Assembly: GCA_037783545.1 (NCBI GenBank) | Contig: JBBELK010000529.1 | Coordinates: 186,001 to 250,000, forward strand | DNA length: 64,000 nt | Direction: 5' to 3' | Source of the DNA: Henricia sp. BOLD:AAB3569 | Lineage: Eukaryota; Echinodermata; Asteroidea; Spinulosida; Echinasteridae | Shown here: positions 1-12,050 of the stretch, one piece after another | Position numbering within the stretch: position 1 is the first letter of the stretch | Layout of the letters: each line of letters opens with the position of its first letter | Notes under the pieces: model-generated | The model's database searches: none | Told to the model about the DNA's origin: nothing | The model's input: the letters and a program-made list of their open reading frames with translations, nothing else | Program-made: the position numbers and the translations under genes

Positions 1-640
1 TGGTTAAACTCCCGTGGTTGTGCGGGAGAGTAGCAAAATTTAGTCCAATGGGGACGCACGGAGAATTAGCGTCCCTGTAAAGTTACCGCGACCACGATGT
101 AAAACTTACAGGGTAAAAGAGTCTGCGGAAACTTTCCGCTCAGCCGCGGGAGTTTTACAGGGCCCTCGAAAAGTCCAATGGGAACAGCGCCGCCCTGTAG
201 AACTACCGCTGTGTAAAATGCCAAATGGATGACGTCACTTCCTGCATTGTGCAATCCCACCACACATTGCGTGAAAATTCTTGTTCCGTTATTATGTACT
301 GTACATGCCATGTACGTACGTACGCACGTGTTTTTTTCATGCTCATTTCTTCGCAAATATAATGGCAAGTTTAATAGAAGTTGTTCGAAATTTGATTGGG
401 TTTCCTGAAAACGAAACTCCTGTTAGGTCAAAGGTTATGTAAACTACGCCCTCAATTGACCACATATGGCCAGCCAAATAGCTAAATTTTCCGCTCGCGT
501 CGTGTAAAATATATGGTAGTAGGAACGCACGGGAGATTTACAGGAAGGAATGTTTACAGGGAGTCGCGGAAAGTTCCCGCGAGGGCGCGTAAAAAGAAGT
601 CCAATGGGAACGCGCCTTTTGTGTCTTTGTTCCCTCCCCC
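1..640. repeat. Mosaic of repeated GC-rich motif in intergenic DNA
   Basis: The phrase GTCCAATGGGAAC recurs (near 175 and 600, with a variant near 40), next to repeated 'gcgggagttttacaggg'-like pieces on both strands. This suggests an old, rearranged repeat. A C-tract with one T interruption follows at 636-660 and a short AAT microsatellite at 767-783. No coding exon was recognised. Confidence 0.4.
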
Positions 641-660
641 CCCCCCCCCCCCCCTCCCCC

Positions 661-1998
661 CACAACTTTTTATATTTATATATACTTATCTATTTATTAC
701 CCTATTTATTTGCTCTCTTGTTTATAGTAATATTCTGTTGTATTGTTGCTTGTGTTGGCCGAATAAATAATAATAATAATAATAAGTCCATTGTGAGTTA
801 CGGATCCCTAATCCAAGTCAGTCAAGCTACATCTATTTAAATCACTGCAACAAACGCATTCTTTTGCCAGCAATTGTACTTTTGATAGGCCTTACATTTG
901 ATAGGACTTGTTGAGAAATTATGATTTTATTCACTTCTGGACTTGTGTTGGCCACAAGGCCACAACAAATCCATTCATTGGCAGCCCTGCTTGCATAACA
1001 AACAATTGTTGTTCCCTTGTCAAGATACTTAACCTGGTTTGACCATTAAAACTGCCCCTGTGGAGCGAACCTTGAAGTAGTGTAGATCTGTAAAATAGGT
1101 TATGGACCTTTGAGATTGTTAGTTGTATGCAAAGTACTTTGTTTACTTCCACGCTTCAAGCGAAACCCTGGAATTATTGAGTACCAGCTGAGAGGATTAT
1201 TTGCAGGTCAAAGATCAAACTGGCCACCTGTCAACAGGGTTTGGTGCAACAATTGCCCACCTCCCTTGGCTCACACACTGGCCTCATGCTCCCCTCCCCC
1301 TTCCCCCCGCCCCCAACCAAGATAAAAAAGGGAACTTCTAACTTTTCCATTCCATTGTGACACCAGGAGTTAAAGGTATACACCGGCCTACTGTTTACAT
1401 GATTTAGTGATGTAGCAGCATTGACAATACTTTTTTGATGGTCGTTGTGAAAAAAAGATCATCAAAATATCCCGTAATTTACTAAAGAAGTGCAAAATTA
1501 ACAAAAAAAACGGTCAAAAGACGGGTTATACGCTTTACCAGCCGTTGCAACTACGCGCGAGCCTCACGACTTTGTCACAAACGATTCGCTCTTCTCCTGC
1601 TCGGGATATCTTCAATTTTCTGCTCACGAATTCACTGGACAGCCCGGACGACCGAATAGGAATTTCCGTTTTGTTTTGAGGAGTTTTTTCTTCACGAACG
1701 TACACCGAAGCAACACGCCCGTGTGTGTGTGCACTCAGGCTATTTGCCGTGCTGCGCAGGGCAAATATCCTACACTCCACGGTAGCCTACCGTAGCACGC
1801 GCTCGCTCCCGTTCTCCGGACTCTCGAAACAAACAATTATGTTCAAATTTTCATACTTATTTTTAATTTTGTTTCATACCTGTATAAATAGTCTCTCTTT
1901 TGTCAATTACTTATAAATATTGAGGGGAAATCAGAGTTGAATTTGGTGAAGTTCTGTAGTAACAAACTTTTATACGGCTGGAAATACAACTAACTCAC
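661..1998. other. Intergenic stretch, nothing recognised
   Basis: A+T-rich sequence without convincing exons. The short open frames lack splice context and familiar motifs. A GT-rich run (1720-1731) and a more GC/CpG-rich part at about 1535-1830 were seen but could not be tied to a promoter. Confidence 0.4.
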
Positions 1999-2053
1999 AA
2001 GACCACGTGACTTTTCGGAACCAGAATTTGGTTCCGAAAAGTCACGTGACCTT
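1999..2053. repeat. Near-perfect hairpin with CACGTG tips
   Basis: A 20-bp stem (2004-2023 with 2029-2048) and a 5-nt loop reads CACGTGACTTTTCGGAACCA on both strands. Each arm starts with an E-box CACGTG. It could be a very short foldback element. Confidence 0.6.
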
Positions 2054-2198
2054 GAATTTTTCAAAAGTGCTCAAAAACGGCCAAATTTGACGGCGTCTTT
2101 TCAGGATATATCTAATTTACTCTCGAAGGCGCTTCAGAATAATGTATGGCTCTATTTCGAGCCCAAAAAATCCCAACAAAGCCGGTGTGTTCCTTTAA

Positions 2199-2396
2199 AG
2201 GCCCATTGTGTCATTTGAAATGACCCAAAATTTGACTTAAAATGGATTTTAAACGTTTTGCTGCATCTATGTAGCTGAAATTTCTGTAGGCTAGTTTAAT
2301 TACATGTAACAACATTCTTCTTTAGATATGTAGTCAGCATTTTCTTGTCAACCCGTGAAGTAAAATTTTGGGTCACTGCAAATGATGTATTGTGCT
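2199..2396. repeat. TTAA-flanked MITE, family 2 (short copy)
   Basis: Starts AGGCCCATTGTGTCATTTG and ends with its diverged complement CAAATGATGTATTGTGCT, with TTAA at 2195-2198 and 2397-2400. The internal part shares 'cttgtcaacycgtgaagtaaaatt' words with the copy at 5559-5924. TTAA duplications are the mark of piggyBac-type insertion. Confidence 0.55.
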
Positions 2397-2814
2397 TTAA
2401 GGCATAGCCTACTTTGTGAGAAAAGTGTGTGAAATTCATCACATTTGTCATGCAATGACTTTTTGTGGTATGTTCCATTGTTTGCGATTGACACATAAGT
2501 GTCCCATGTGGTGTTTCCTTCCTACATATGTACAAACAGATGTGATTTTACCAAAAGCAACAATATGCTTACATACATTGTTTGCACATATAGGTCATCT
2601 GATCACACCATATAGACCTTGAGTAGGGACTTTCCCCCAAAATCATGCCACATCGTTCCATTTCCTGGAAGTTTGCAATGTTGATGACATGTTTGAGAAG
2701 TCATTGATGTTGCAACCAACTTCCAAAAGTTTTCGATTTCAAGGACATCTCAGAAGTGCTCTACGCACTGTAGCTCATAAACGAAGAGAAGACGATGAAA
2801 AAATGCTCAGTTTT

Positions 2815-2970
2815 AGAGATGGGAGGGGAACCCCTAAACACGTGTATAGGGGAAAACCCACGGAATCAAGTAGGGACTGAGAACCTAATCCATATACTGA
2901 CCCGGATGGGATTCGAACCAGAGCCACAGAGGTGGAAGGCGAGGAAAGTACCACTACACCAAAAACAACC
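2815..2970 (-). repeat. tRNA-derived SINE fragment, family A
   Basis: On the - strand a B-box-like GGTTCGAATCCC (complement of 'gggattcgaacc') is followed by a body ending in 'ccctacttgattccgtgggttttccc'-like sequence. Related copies lie at 38519-38665 and 41565-41680, with a head-only + strand copy at 58080-58195. The copy is degenerate and unlikely to be a working tRNA. Confidence 0.5.
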
Positions 2971-3367
2971 TGCTATATAAAATAATGCAATGTCTCGACG
3001 TCACATTTTGGAAACCCAAATTCCAAAAGCATGTTTAGTTGTGGACATATTATCTAGGAATTTTACTCGGACGAGGTTAAAAATTGTACTGTTTTTTGCA
3101 CTTGCACATTTGACTCGAGGAAATGAGAAAGTAGTGGAAACGGCAAACTTGGGTACAAGATGACAAGCATTTTACTGAACGGTCTTGTATGTATTTGTAT
3201 TGGACTTTTTGTCTTGATAAAATTTGGTTGGCTGGGAAAAAATATATTTTTTTTCTGGGATGTTTGCACTGGACTTAAAGGCAGAGGCTCTGCCTTTAAT
3301 GTGGTTAAACTACCCATTGACCAACAAATGCATTCATAGGGGAAAATCTGAGGGAGTGTGCCACTGT

Positions 3368-4622
3368 GCCTCATAGCTCAGCTGGTAGAGAATCTGCCCG
3401 GTGAGTCACAGGTCTTGTGAGAAACCTGAGGGAGTATACCACTGTGCCTCATAGCTCAGCTGGTAGAGCATCTGCCCAGTGTGTCAGAGGTCTTGGGAAA
3501 AACTTGAGGGAGTATACCACTGTGCCTCATAGCTCAGCTGGTAGAGCATCTGCCCAGTGTGTCAGAGGTCTTGGGGAAAACTTGAGGGAGTATACCACTG
3601 TGCCTCATAGCTCAGCTGGTAGAGCATCTGCCCAGTGTGTCGGAGGTCTTGGGGAAAACTTGAGGGAGTATACCACTGTGCCTCATAGCTCGGCTGGTAG
3701 AGCATCTGCCCAGTGTGTCAGAGGTCTTGTGAGAAACCTGAAGGAGAATACCACTGTGTCTCAAAGCTCAGCTGGTAGAGCATCTGTCCCGTGTGTCAGA
3801 GGTCTTAGGGGGAAAACCTGAGGGAGAATACCTCTGTGTGTCATATCTCAGCTGGTAGAGCATCTGCCCGGTGAGTCAGAGGTCTTAGGGAAAACCTGAG
3901 GGAGTATACCACTGTGTCTCATAGCTCAGCTGGTAGAGCATCTGTCCAGTGTGTCAGAGGTCTTGTGAGAAACCTGAGGGAGAATACCACTGTGTCTCAT
4001 AGCTCAGCTGGTAGAGCATCTGCCTAGTGAGTCCGAGGTCTTGTGAGAAACCTGAGGGAGTATACCACTGTGACTCATAGCTCGGCTGGTAGAGCATCTG
4101 CCCAGTGTGTCAGAGGTCTTGTGAGAAACCTGAGGGAGAATACCACTGTGTCTCATATCTCAGCTGGTAGAGCATCTGCCCGGTGAGTCAGAGGTCTTAG
4201 GGGGAACACCTGAGGGAGAATACCTCTGTGTCTCATATCTCAGCTGGTAGAGCATCTGCCCGGTGAGTCAGAGGTCTTAGGGAAAACCTGAGGGAGTATA
4301 CCACTGTGTCTCATAGCTCAGCTGGTAAAGCATCTGCCTTGTGTGTCAGAGGACTTAGGGAAAACATGAGGGAGTATACCACTGTGTCTCATAGCTCAGC
4401 TGGTAAAGCATCTGCCTTGTGTGTCGTAGGTCTTGGGGAAAAACCTGAGTGAGTATACCACTGTGCTTCATAGCTCAGCTGGAAGAGAATCTGCCTGGTG
4501 TGTCATAGGTCTTGGGGAAAACTTGAGGGAGTATACCACTGTGCCTCATAGCTGAGCTCAGCTGGTAGAGCATCTGCCCTGTATGTCAGAGGTCTTGGGT
4601 TTGAATCCCGATGAGGCCCATA
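3368..4622 (+). repeat. 78-bp tandem array of tRNA-like 5' halves (16 units)
   Basis: Sixteen units of about 78 bp, each with 'ctcatagctcagctggtagagcatctgcc', which contains the pol III A-box consensus TRGYNNAGYNGG, joined by a linker 'gaaaacctgagggagtatacca'. Only the last unit (about 4547-4620) continues into a B-box-like GGTTTGAATCC and a 3' strand (ATGAGGC) that pairs with the unit's GCCTCAT, so it alone resembles a full tRNA. The period is a multiple of three, which creates a spurious repetitive open frame at 3417-3821. Confidence 0.85.
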
Positions 4623-5284
4623 TGATTGTCCAATGTTTACCCATTGATTGGGTAAGTTTCACCTCAAAACGTCCAATGAAAGAAAAATGCCTTAAATCCT
4701 CAAATTGAAGAAAAGTTTAAACTTGATATTCCTATTTTGTTGGACCTTGTAATCCAGGCTTTTATTGTTTCCTGGAAACCCATTATTTCAAGGTTAAAAT
4801 CGTCAATCAATGGCCCTGAGTAATCAAATAGGAAACAGTAGCAGTGACCAGCTGTAAAATCAGCCTTGGTCTCTCCCATGAGTTTTGACACTATCCAGGG
4901 GTACTCCAAGTCACAGCAATCAGCTGTTCAATGTTATGATGTAAACATCCAGGCTACCCTGACCTACTACAGAGAAAAAAAACATTGTTGAAGTACTTGG
5001 CACTTGAAGCTATCATTGTTTGTAATTTTTCAGGTCTTCCATTCAGATCAAAGGGCAAGGTTGAGGCCCAGCACAATGTCATTTCAATAGGGAGGGTAGT
5101 TGCCCTGGATTTAGGCTTGCCTGGGATTGAGCTTGTTTACTGCTGGGGAGCTTAGGATTTCAGGGAAGCATTTGAATGGGAGAGGTGGAGGTAATTGGGG
5201 CAACAGGACACATTTCCTGATTTTGTTTTTTGATGGTTTTTAATTTTATGTACTTTTGGGAAGATTAGAGGTAATGTACTAATA
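4623..5284. other. Intergenic stretch, nothing recognised
   Basis: No exon, repeat copy or RNA gene was recognised between the tRNA-half array and the next MITE. Confidence 0.4.
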
Positions 5285-5536
5285 CTATTGAGCTCGTGCC
5301 AATGACGTCATTTTGGGAGAAAAACAATGCCGCGTCGTTGTGGAAGCAATGTGCGTGCGCGTTGTGTGTGTCCATAGCGCGCGTAACGCGCTATGCTGGG
5401 GCTCTCATTGGTGAACTAAACCGCGTTACGCCCACCAGAGACACACGCAGCGCGCACGCACATCGCTTCCACAATGACTCAGCATTATTTGACTCCCAAA
5501 ATGGCGTATTTGCACGTGTTCGAAAGGGGTCAATAG
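5285..5536. repeat. CTATTGA...TCAATAG MITE carrying a CRE, copy 1
   Basis: About 252 bp with imperfect terminal inverted repeats (CTATTGA ... TCAATAG) and a strongly self-complementary, CpG-rich middle (GTGTGTGTCC / AGAGACACACGC). A palindromic CRE, TGACGTCA, sits at 5303-5310. Full copies lie at 13286-13537 and 29306-29557. No clear target duplication was found. Confidence 0.75.
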
Positions 5537-5558
5537 AGTACTGTAAACATTTCTTTAA

Positions 5559-5924
5559 AGACAGATTACATCATTGCAAAATTTTTAAAAACAGGAACAA
5601 CAGCATTACATAACTAAAACAATAACGTTGATAAACTGCTTTGTAGAAATTTCAGCCACATAGATGTAGTAATACATGTGTACTTCAGAAAACCTGAAAA
5701 ATCTATGCATGGTTTTTGTGTTGATTGAATAGTAAAAAATAGTCTGCAGACATTTAAAAAAAAAAGAAACTTCAATTGGCAATTTCTCTTACAAATGTAA
5801 CATTTTACACGGAAAATCATGTGGTGTTTGTTACTATTGCAATCAACACTTTTAGTCAGGCTTGTCTTGTCAACTCGTGAAGTAAAATTGTGGGTACGGT
5901 AACTGCAAATTATGTACTGGGGCT
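5559..5924. repeat. TTAA-flanked MITE, family 2 (full copy)
   Basis: A 366-bp element between TTAA at 5555-5558 and 5925-5928. It starts AGACAGATTACATCATTGC and ends with a diverged complement (GCAAATTATGTACTGGGGCT). The sequence 'aacaacagcattacataactaaa' inside gives an intact version of the site that is split by another MITE at 24937. Confidence 0.65.
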
Positions 5925-6334
5925 TTAAGTTTGTAGATGTAAAAAAAATGCCATGCAGGCATACAGCATAGTATTTTGAAGGATTGCGGAAAATTCCCAA
6001 TTGATATGCTTAGGGCATGGAGGTAGGCTCCATGCTTAGGGTAAAGGTTAAGTGGTATTTTTTTCACAGTGGCAATGCTACTGTTTCCATTTGTTTGCAT
6101 GGCATTTCCAGTTTCAGTTTTGAGGAGACAATTTAATTTTGTTAAAGAAAAAAATTGGAATTGTAGAAAAATGCTGCATTTTCCGCCTTCATTTTTTTGC
6201 TCGACTTTGATGGGGAAACTTGTAATATAAGAAATAGTGACACAAATAATCACAAAATATTTAAAAACTGAAGGAAACCGAAGGCATATTTTTGCACAAA
6301 TCAATGGGAAATTGACTGATTCAGAAACATTCAT

Positions 6335-6600
6335 GCTGTTCCATACGCGATGCATTTTTAATATTTTAATCTAAGGGGCGCGCACACACGCAGTTTGACA
6401 TGAGCCACAGAGTGCATGACGCGAGCCACAGACTACGCGACCGACCGAAAAACGATGAGACAAAACGCATACGGATTTTCATGTTTTTTGAAAGCGTGGT
6501 ACATTTGACGGAGCTGACATTTCTTCGGATGAGTTTATTGACGTCTTTCTTTTGATTTATATAATGGTTTTATTCCCAGAATCGCTAAAAAACAGATAAT
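6335..6600. repeat. Partial copy of TTAA MITE family 3
   Basis: Shares long stretches with 27600-27936: 'gccacagagtgcatgacgc', 'ggattttcatg', 'acatttgac', 'tttcttcggatgagttt' and 'ataatggttttattc'. It abuts the family 1 MITE that begins at 6605. No coding content is recognised. Confidence 0.55.
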
Positions 6601-6604
6601 TTAA

Positions 6605-6727
6605 AGGCACAGACTCATCAGCAATGCGCGCGCGCCAAATTCGTGCCACGAAATATGCCTTTTCTATAGAGCTGTGTTTTTCGTGGCACGAATTTGGCGC
6701 GCCCGCATTGCTGACGAGCCTGTGCCT
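6605..6727. repeat. TTAA-flanked foldback MITE, family 1, copy 1
   Basis: An almost complete palindrome beginning AGGCACAG and ending CTGTGCCT, with exact TTAA on both sides (6601-6604, 6728-6731). The arms contain GCGCGCGCCAAATTCGTGCC. Two more copies with intact TTAA borders are at 10640-10741 and 12908-13040, and a decayed one ends near 62812. Confidence 0.8.
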
Positions 6728-6731
6728 TTAA

Positions 6732-8149
6732 ATGCAACACTTTTAACATACAATGTCTTTTAATTCATTAAATGTCACATGAGGGCATTTTGTGCAAAAC
6801 AGCTTGTGCAAAACAAGGAGTTAATTGTGACACTTCACGGAATTGTTAGTCCAAAGTTCCTTGCCCTACATTCTTAAAGAACATTCACTCCTGGATGGAA
6901 TAAAGGCTTTCTAAAAATCACCCGATTCCGATCCAAGGAGCAAAGTTTGTTGACACCCTCTCATTGCCAAGGACACAATCAATTGTTGGGATGTGGGCCT
7001 ATACAAAGGAAATGGGACACAGTTTCAGAACTCACAGCCCCCAAATCATTGGATCTGGGCCAATTTGGAAATTGATGGTTTGTGTTGCAATGCAGGGCCT
7101 TTTATACTAGAACCGTGTGGTGGGGGAAGGGGTGGGGAAGGGGGTGCGGATATGCAGCACACAAATATCACGCAGCGTTCTCAACTACAAAATCATCAGA
7201 GGTACCGTTAGCTCCCGGACAAAAAAATGCCATCCGGACAAAAAACTCGGCCGTCCGGACAAAAATAATAAATTTTCCCCGCTCTAAAACACTTTGAAAG
7301 TACAGCCAAGTTATTCCAAAATTAGGTGTAAAGTCACCAAACATGATTCATTATCGTTCACTTACCACGCATCTATCTATCGCATCAGCGACCCGATACT
7401 TGGCCATGGCAGTTGCATGCATTTGTTTTGAACAGCGCCCTCACGCAGCGAATCAGTGTTCACCACGTGAGGGCGCTGCTCAGTGCGCCTGGTCAAAATA
7501 TTTAGCAGTGGTGAACACTGATCACGACACTTCACATTATAAACCCTGGTCATTGGGCTCTTAAAAGCATTCCTTAATTTAAACTTTCTTAGCTCTCTGG
7601 TAGTATGCAGTCCTGGCTGCCCGTTAGGTACATGTACTCATGAGCTAGTGAACCCATCAATTCTTGTGGAGATATCCGTTTGTTCTCATGTACAAATTGG
7701 TTAGAGTGTCGGACAAAAAAATTCAAACCACTCTTACAGAAGTACTTTCTTGAGCTGAAATTTTGACCAAATGTCCCTTATTTTATATACTTATAGACAG
7801 ATAAGTATACCTTGGAAATTCCTCCTTTTTTAGTAAAATCCATATTTCTATTTTGTATGAATAAGTGATTATTTTTAGGGATTATGACCCAGGGACCGCC
7901 GGGGTGAATGAATTCAATACAAAGGTGGACAAATGTAAGAACCTTGTGGAGACCTATTTTTATCTATAGAAATTTTCTTGTGGAAACCTTTTCATCCTTT
8001 TGTTCCCTATTGTACCCACGTCTTCAGAGTTTACCAAGTATCAGAACAATAGTACTCACTGGAAACAGGTAGCGTATCTTATTACTCCTTATTAGTATCT
8101 TATTACTTTTTAGTAATGTTAAGTGATGTTCTTTGTCAATGTCAAAAAC
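6732..8149. other. Intergenic stretch with short inverted repeats
   Basis: Holds a self-complementary segment at about 7430-7520 (CGCCCTCACG ... CGTGAGGGCG) but no supported gene. A G-rich tract lies at 7118-7148. Confidence 0.4.
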
Positions 8150-8515
8150 TCTGTTTGCTAGGATAGGGTGACAATTTGTGTAAAAAAGCTATATTAGGGT
8201 GACACGCTCAATAGGGCGACAATTTGGTGTCGCCCTAATATTTTTGAGATTAAAAACAATTTTTTTAGGTCAAAAAACATTTTTTAAGGTCAAAAACCAT
8301 TTTTTTAAAAGCGAGAACCATTTTTATTAGGTCTAGAACCGTCTCTCTTAGGTCTCGGGTCTGTAACCATTTTTGGAAGCTTTGGCTAGAGAAATTTGGT
8401 GTCACTTGAGTGATTCTTCCCGAAATTTCGGTGGTCCCCGGGGAAAGGCTTCTGAATTGTCGCCCTATTGCTGCATCCAGGGTTATTACAATAACCATAG
8501 TTATCCAATAGTAGC
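8150..8515 (+). repeat. GGGCGACA-bordered non-autonomous element, copy 1
   Basis: Ends contain GTCGCCCTATTGCTGCATCCAG and a matching 'agggygacaatttg', and the middle has four or five copies of an approximately 19-nt motif (aggtcaaaaaccattttt). Similar copies are at 22538-22815 (opposite orientation) and 38985-39275. Inverted GGGCGACA/TGTCGCCC pairs suggest a DNA transposon derivative. Confidence 0.65.
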
Positions 8516-8684
8516 CACCCTTAATGAACACAAGATTTGAAAGAGGATAAGTCAAGCTATGAGTACAGGCCTATCAATTTAGGGTGTGTTTGCAGAAACT
8601 TGAGTTGAATATAGAAGAAATACAGGGCAGTTTTGGGCGCTTTGAGGAGAAAGCTGCAGGGCGCTTTTGTGTGCTTTGAGGACT

Positions 8685-8800
8685 CGCAGGTACCCATTTG
8701 CTCCTGGGTGGAGAGAGGCAATTTATGGCAAAGTGTCTTGCTTAAGGGCACACGCACCATGGACGCTGGCTGGCTTTGATTCAAACTCCAGGCCAATCCA
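8685..8800 (-). repeat. SINE fragment
   Basis: Contains 'tacccatttgctcctgggtggagag' and 'aaagtgtcttgcttaagggcac', a body shared in part with 48130-48215 and 50468-50503. These words are typical of tRNA-derived SINE bodies in marine invertebrates (recalled, not searched). Confidence 0.45.
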
Positions 8801-9264
8801 GTATGTCAGCGTTATATTGCACTTCATCAGCAGATCGCCACTTTTCGCTCATAGGTAGTTTCTGCGAAGTGGGACGCGAACCTTTCGGGTTCATTCAAAA
8901 GTAGCATCACCTGAGCTCAAGTCACGTTCCCATCATTATGTGTGCCGCCGTATGTGAACTCTGAACGGAATAATGGGTATGTTTAACTGATAAATTACAT
9001 TTTATCACATTTTCTGATGGATCGACTATCATTTTGGCATCACACAAAGGAGTTACCGGTACAAGATAATATTAAACCTCATATTGCAAATATTTGAAAA
9101 TTATTGTGCAATAGGTCAAAAACCCCTTCAACTTATTTGACATGATTTTTTACCAGTTTCAAATTTCTGGACCTTGCTTGTCTTGGCTAAAGTCTAATGC
9201 AAGATGGACGATACAGCATTAATAATAATGTTGGATTCTTGTATTGCTTAGCCTATATCTCTCT

Positions 9265-9485
9265 CCTGCAGGATACTCCTGGGGCTGTTGCCATTATAAT
9301 TACTGCCGTCAGGGAAACACCAGAACCATTTCGCTTCAACTAGGTGGCTGCCTGGCCAAGGCGCACAACCCTATCAGCACTTAGATTGTTGCATTCCCCC
9401 TAATGGCTTCCCAAATATCTTGCTTGGGTTAACAAGGCAATTGAGATTAAGTGTCTTGCCTAGGGACACCCAGAATCGGTTTAGA
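9265..9485 (-). repeat. tRNA-derived SINE body, family B, copy 1
   Basis: Reverse complement matches the body of the + strand copy at 38681-38962: 'cttggccaggc', 'gggggaatgc', 'acccaagc', 'ctcaatt'. The tRNA head is missing or decayed at the right end. Confidence 0.6.
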
Positions 9486-9689
9486 AGAGTTCAACATTTC
9501 ACACAAGCTTTATTTGCGCCTCAAGCACAGCAAGACTGCAGCTTTAAACTGTGACTCAAAAGTTGTACTGATAAAAAAAAAATGACCTGTTCGAAAAATT
9601 GTACTTTCTTGTGGTTTACTTATCTATTTACCTTAAAATTTGAGATTTAACTTATCTAGAATCAAGTCTATATCAGCATTGCTGCAAAA

Positions 9690-10140
9690 CCACAAAATGT
9701 CAAATCTGACAGTCTGGTTTTGTGGTTAGGGTTCCCCTTTTCGCTTCAAGTTGGCCCATTGAGCTCCTATTTAACCAAGTATTGTGCAGGATTTGCAATG
9801 TCAACATTTTTAAAATTAATCTACCATTTGACCGGAAAATCCTTACTGAAATGGAAGATAGAAGTGGTTCCAACTGTCCAATGCAATGATTCCGCCCGAG
9901 ATGATTTTTCTTTTAACGAAAATTATAATTGGAGATGAATTTTTTGATGTGCACAAACATTTTTTTTACAAGGGTGCCTCATGTGAACAAAACTGGGCCT
10001 CTGACTACACGTACTTTGGTATTATGGCTGCAATATCCATGCAGTATAGTCAGGGAACCAAACTAAATAGGACAGTGGCTTTGCACAATTTCTTGAAAGC
10101 ATGGACACTGTTTTTCATTGTTTTCTCAGAATGTGAATGA
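9690..10140 (+). repeat. Old interspersed repeat shared with intron 22
   Basis: Words such as 'atttgaccggaaaa', 'ccttact', 'agaagtggttcca' and 'caatgcaatgatt' recur in order at about 34118-34345, and in part near 35830-35930 and 36385-36440. Class unknown. Small open frames here are not supported as genes. Confidence 0.5.
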
Positions 10141-10635
10141 GTTACTGTGCTGACTTACACACGAGTTGGTTTTATCATACACATCTGTAATCACACGTAG
10201 ATATAACACCGTTTTTAACCACTTGATGCCAAAGGACGTGTAAACGTGTTCTGGCAATCATAAATCACAGGGGCGGTTGACTGCATTAGTGCAAAGTAGG
10301 ATCTTTTGGTGAAAAGATTCATGCAACTTAATGTAGAAATGACTCTCAAGAGTCGGTATTTGTGGTGCTTGACCTGGTCTTAACTTTTAGCCAATCACAT
10401 CTGCCTTTTTAAAATTAATGGTATTTTTTCCAAAATAAATAATCTCGGTGTCCAGTTTTTAAATCATGTATTGATCATGTTAGTTTGGTAAATTAAAAAA
10501 TAATAAAGTAAAGAAAAAGGACAACAATTGTAATAAAATCTTCATTTTCTTGAGTGAAATCCTGTCATTTTCAGCAAGTGATTTTTTTCAAGTTTAGATC
10601 TTTTGATTCAGAACATTGCTCAAAAGATTTGTTGT
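10141..10635. other. Intergenic stretch, nothing recognised
   Basis: A+T-rich, with no exon or repeat family recognised before the MITE that follows. Confidence 0.35.
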
Positions 10636-10639
10636 TTAA

Positions 10640-10741
10640 AGGCACAGGCTCGTCAGCAATGCGTACGCGCCAAATTCGTGCCACGAAATACGCAGCTCCA
10701 TGCCTTTGCTATAAAGCTGCATTGCTGACGAGCCTGTGCCT
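10640..10741. repeat. TTAA-flanked foldback MITE, family 1, copy 2
   Basis: A 102-bp copy with intact TTAA at 10636-10639 and 10742-10745. It has lost part of one arm relative to 6605-6727 but keeps both AGGCACAGGCTCGTCAGCAA tips. Confidence 0.8.
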
Positions 10742-10745
10742 TTAA

Positions 10746-12050
10746 TAGTTTTGTTGCTAGGGACCCAACCTGTTCTTGACTGTTCCTGTTTACCCCAGTA
10801 TCCCTTGGAAGTAACTTTTCTGTTTATTCGTAAATGTCACAAACAGTTAAATCTCCAGGAAACAGGCCACAGTGGACTGATGGCTCGTCACTGGTCATTG
10901 GTCATTTCCAGGCTGAGGTCAGCTTCAATTACTGGTCAGATGGACCGAGCAGATAACTGTCCATCTGGGTTTTTATGGTTTCCTCATTCCCAGGGTTAAA
11001 TATTGACCACTGGCAGATTGCCATATCCCATTAGTCAGCAATAGGCCTATTCAAATATATTCAGAGAGTACAAAATATGACCTTGAAATTCAGTAAGATT
11101 TTTTGCAAGAAAAGACCTTTTGCATCGACAGCCATGACAAGGGACAGGTTTTCATATTTAAATTATGTAACAATAGATCCACAAAGTGCCTACTCATGCA
11201 TGACACACGGTGACATTGTGACTGCCCCCTGTCATGGCCGCCCGTGCAAAGGGTCTATACAGGAGTTACAATAGTGGCGTTCGAATAGCGTACATTGAAT
11301 TACACTGGGTTTACACTAGAGGAAGCCTCCAGAAGATGCAAAACGAATGCCACAGGGTTTCGCTTCATAAAATTACTTTTAATTTGCGTTGAAATACACT
11401 TTATGTTAGTCGCCACATTTTGCAGTTTGGCGCTCGGACTCGAGAGGGCGTGAGTCAGGTCACAACAGATTTTTTTATACTTTACGGCGTGTAAGAGTAC
11501 TGTAGGGAAACGAGCGTTCAATTTTGACGTCGCCCATGCAACTGTTGCACCATTGACGTCATCTTTCCTATTCAAAATTTAAAGTATGGCGCCGCACATA
11601 GCCGCATTGGCTGTAAAGTTTATCATTTAATTGAATCGTGTTGCTCATGTTGAAAACAAGTGTCTCGAACATTTGAATGCAACCCTGCATTGGGTAAAAA
11701 TTGGGATTTTTTTTCGTTTTTGCTAAAATTCAACATGCTATTCCTCACAAATTTTCTCCTTTAACAATAAACATTTAATTTGTATAGTTTGCAATTTTTC
11801 TGCTGACCTAAAAAGTCAAATTGGTTGATTCTTTAAAAACTACACAGAAAAAAACCCTGTTTTAAATGCTTACAAGGCATTTCTGACAAAAACACTCCAG
11901 CATGACAGGTATATTGTAACTATCTATATTGTTTGTTTAAAAGCCATTAATCTGTTGACTTCTCAGCAAGGTTGTTTATCATCATGCAAGAATTTTTCCA
12001 AGGGCATTATCTAAGTCCCACTTTTCCAGTGCATGCTACCAACTTCCTGA
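10746..12050. other. Vitellogenin distal 5' flank
   Basis: No exon recognised. The part at 11085-11260 shares words (gccatgac, ccacaaagt, gtgacattg, gcaaaggg) with 40225-40350 in intron 27, so it is probably an old repeat. 11,300-11,580 is CpG-richer without clear function. Confidence 0.4.

Noticed and set aside
636-660. Regulatory C-tract
   Set aside because: Simple-sequence run with a T interruption, and no nearby gene to regulate.
3417-3821. 134-residue repetitive open frame
   Set aside because: It arises because the 78-bp tRNA-like unit is a multiple of three. No codon bias, start context or homologue is seen, and the array continues out of frame.
3368-4622. CRISPR-like array
   Set aside because: Units are contiguous 78-bp tandem copies without unique spacers, in an animal genome.
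5870-6355. 161-residue - strand open frame
   Set aside because: It overlaps TTAA-MITE ends and A+T-rich DNA and shows no recognisable motif.
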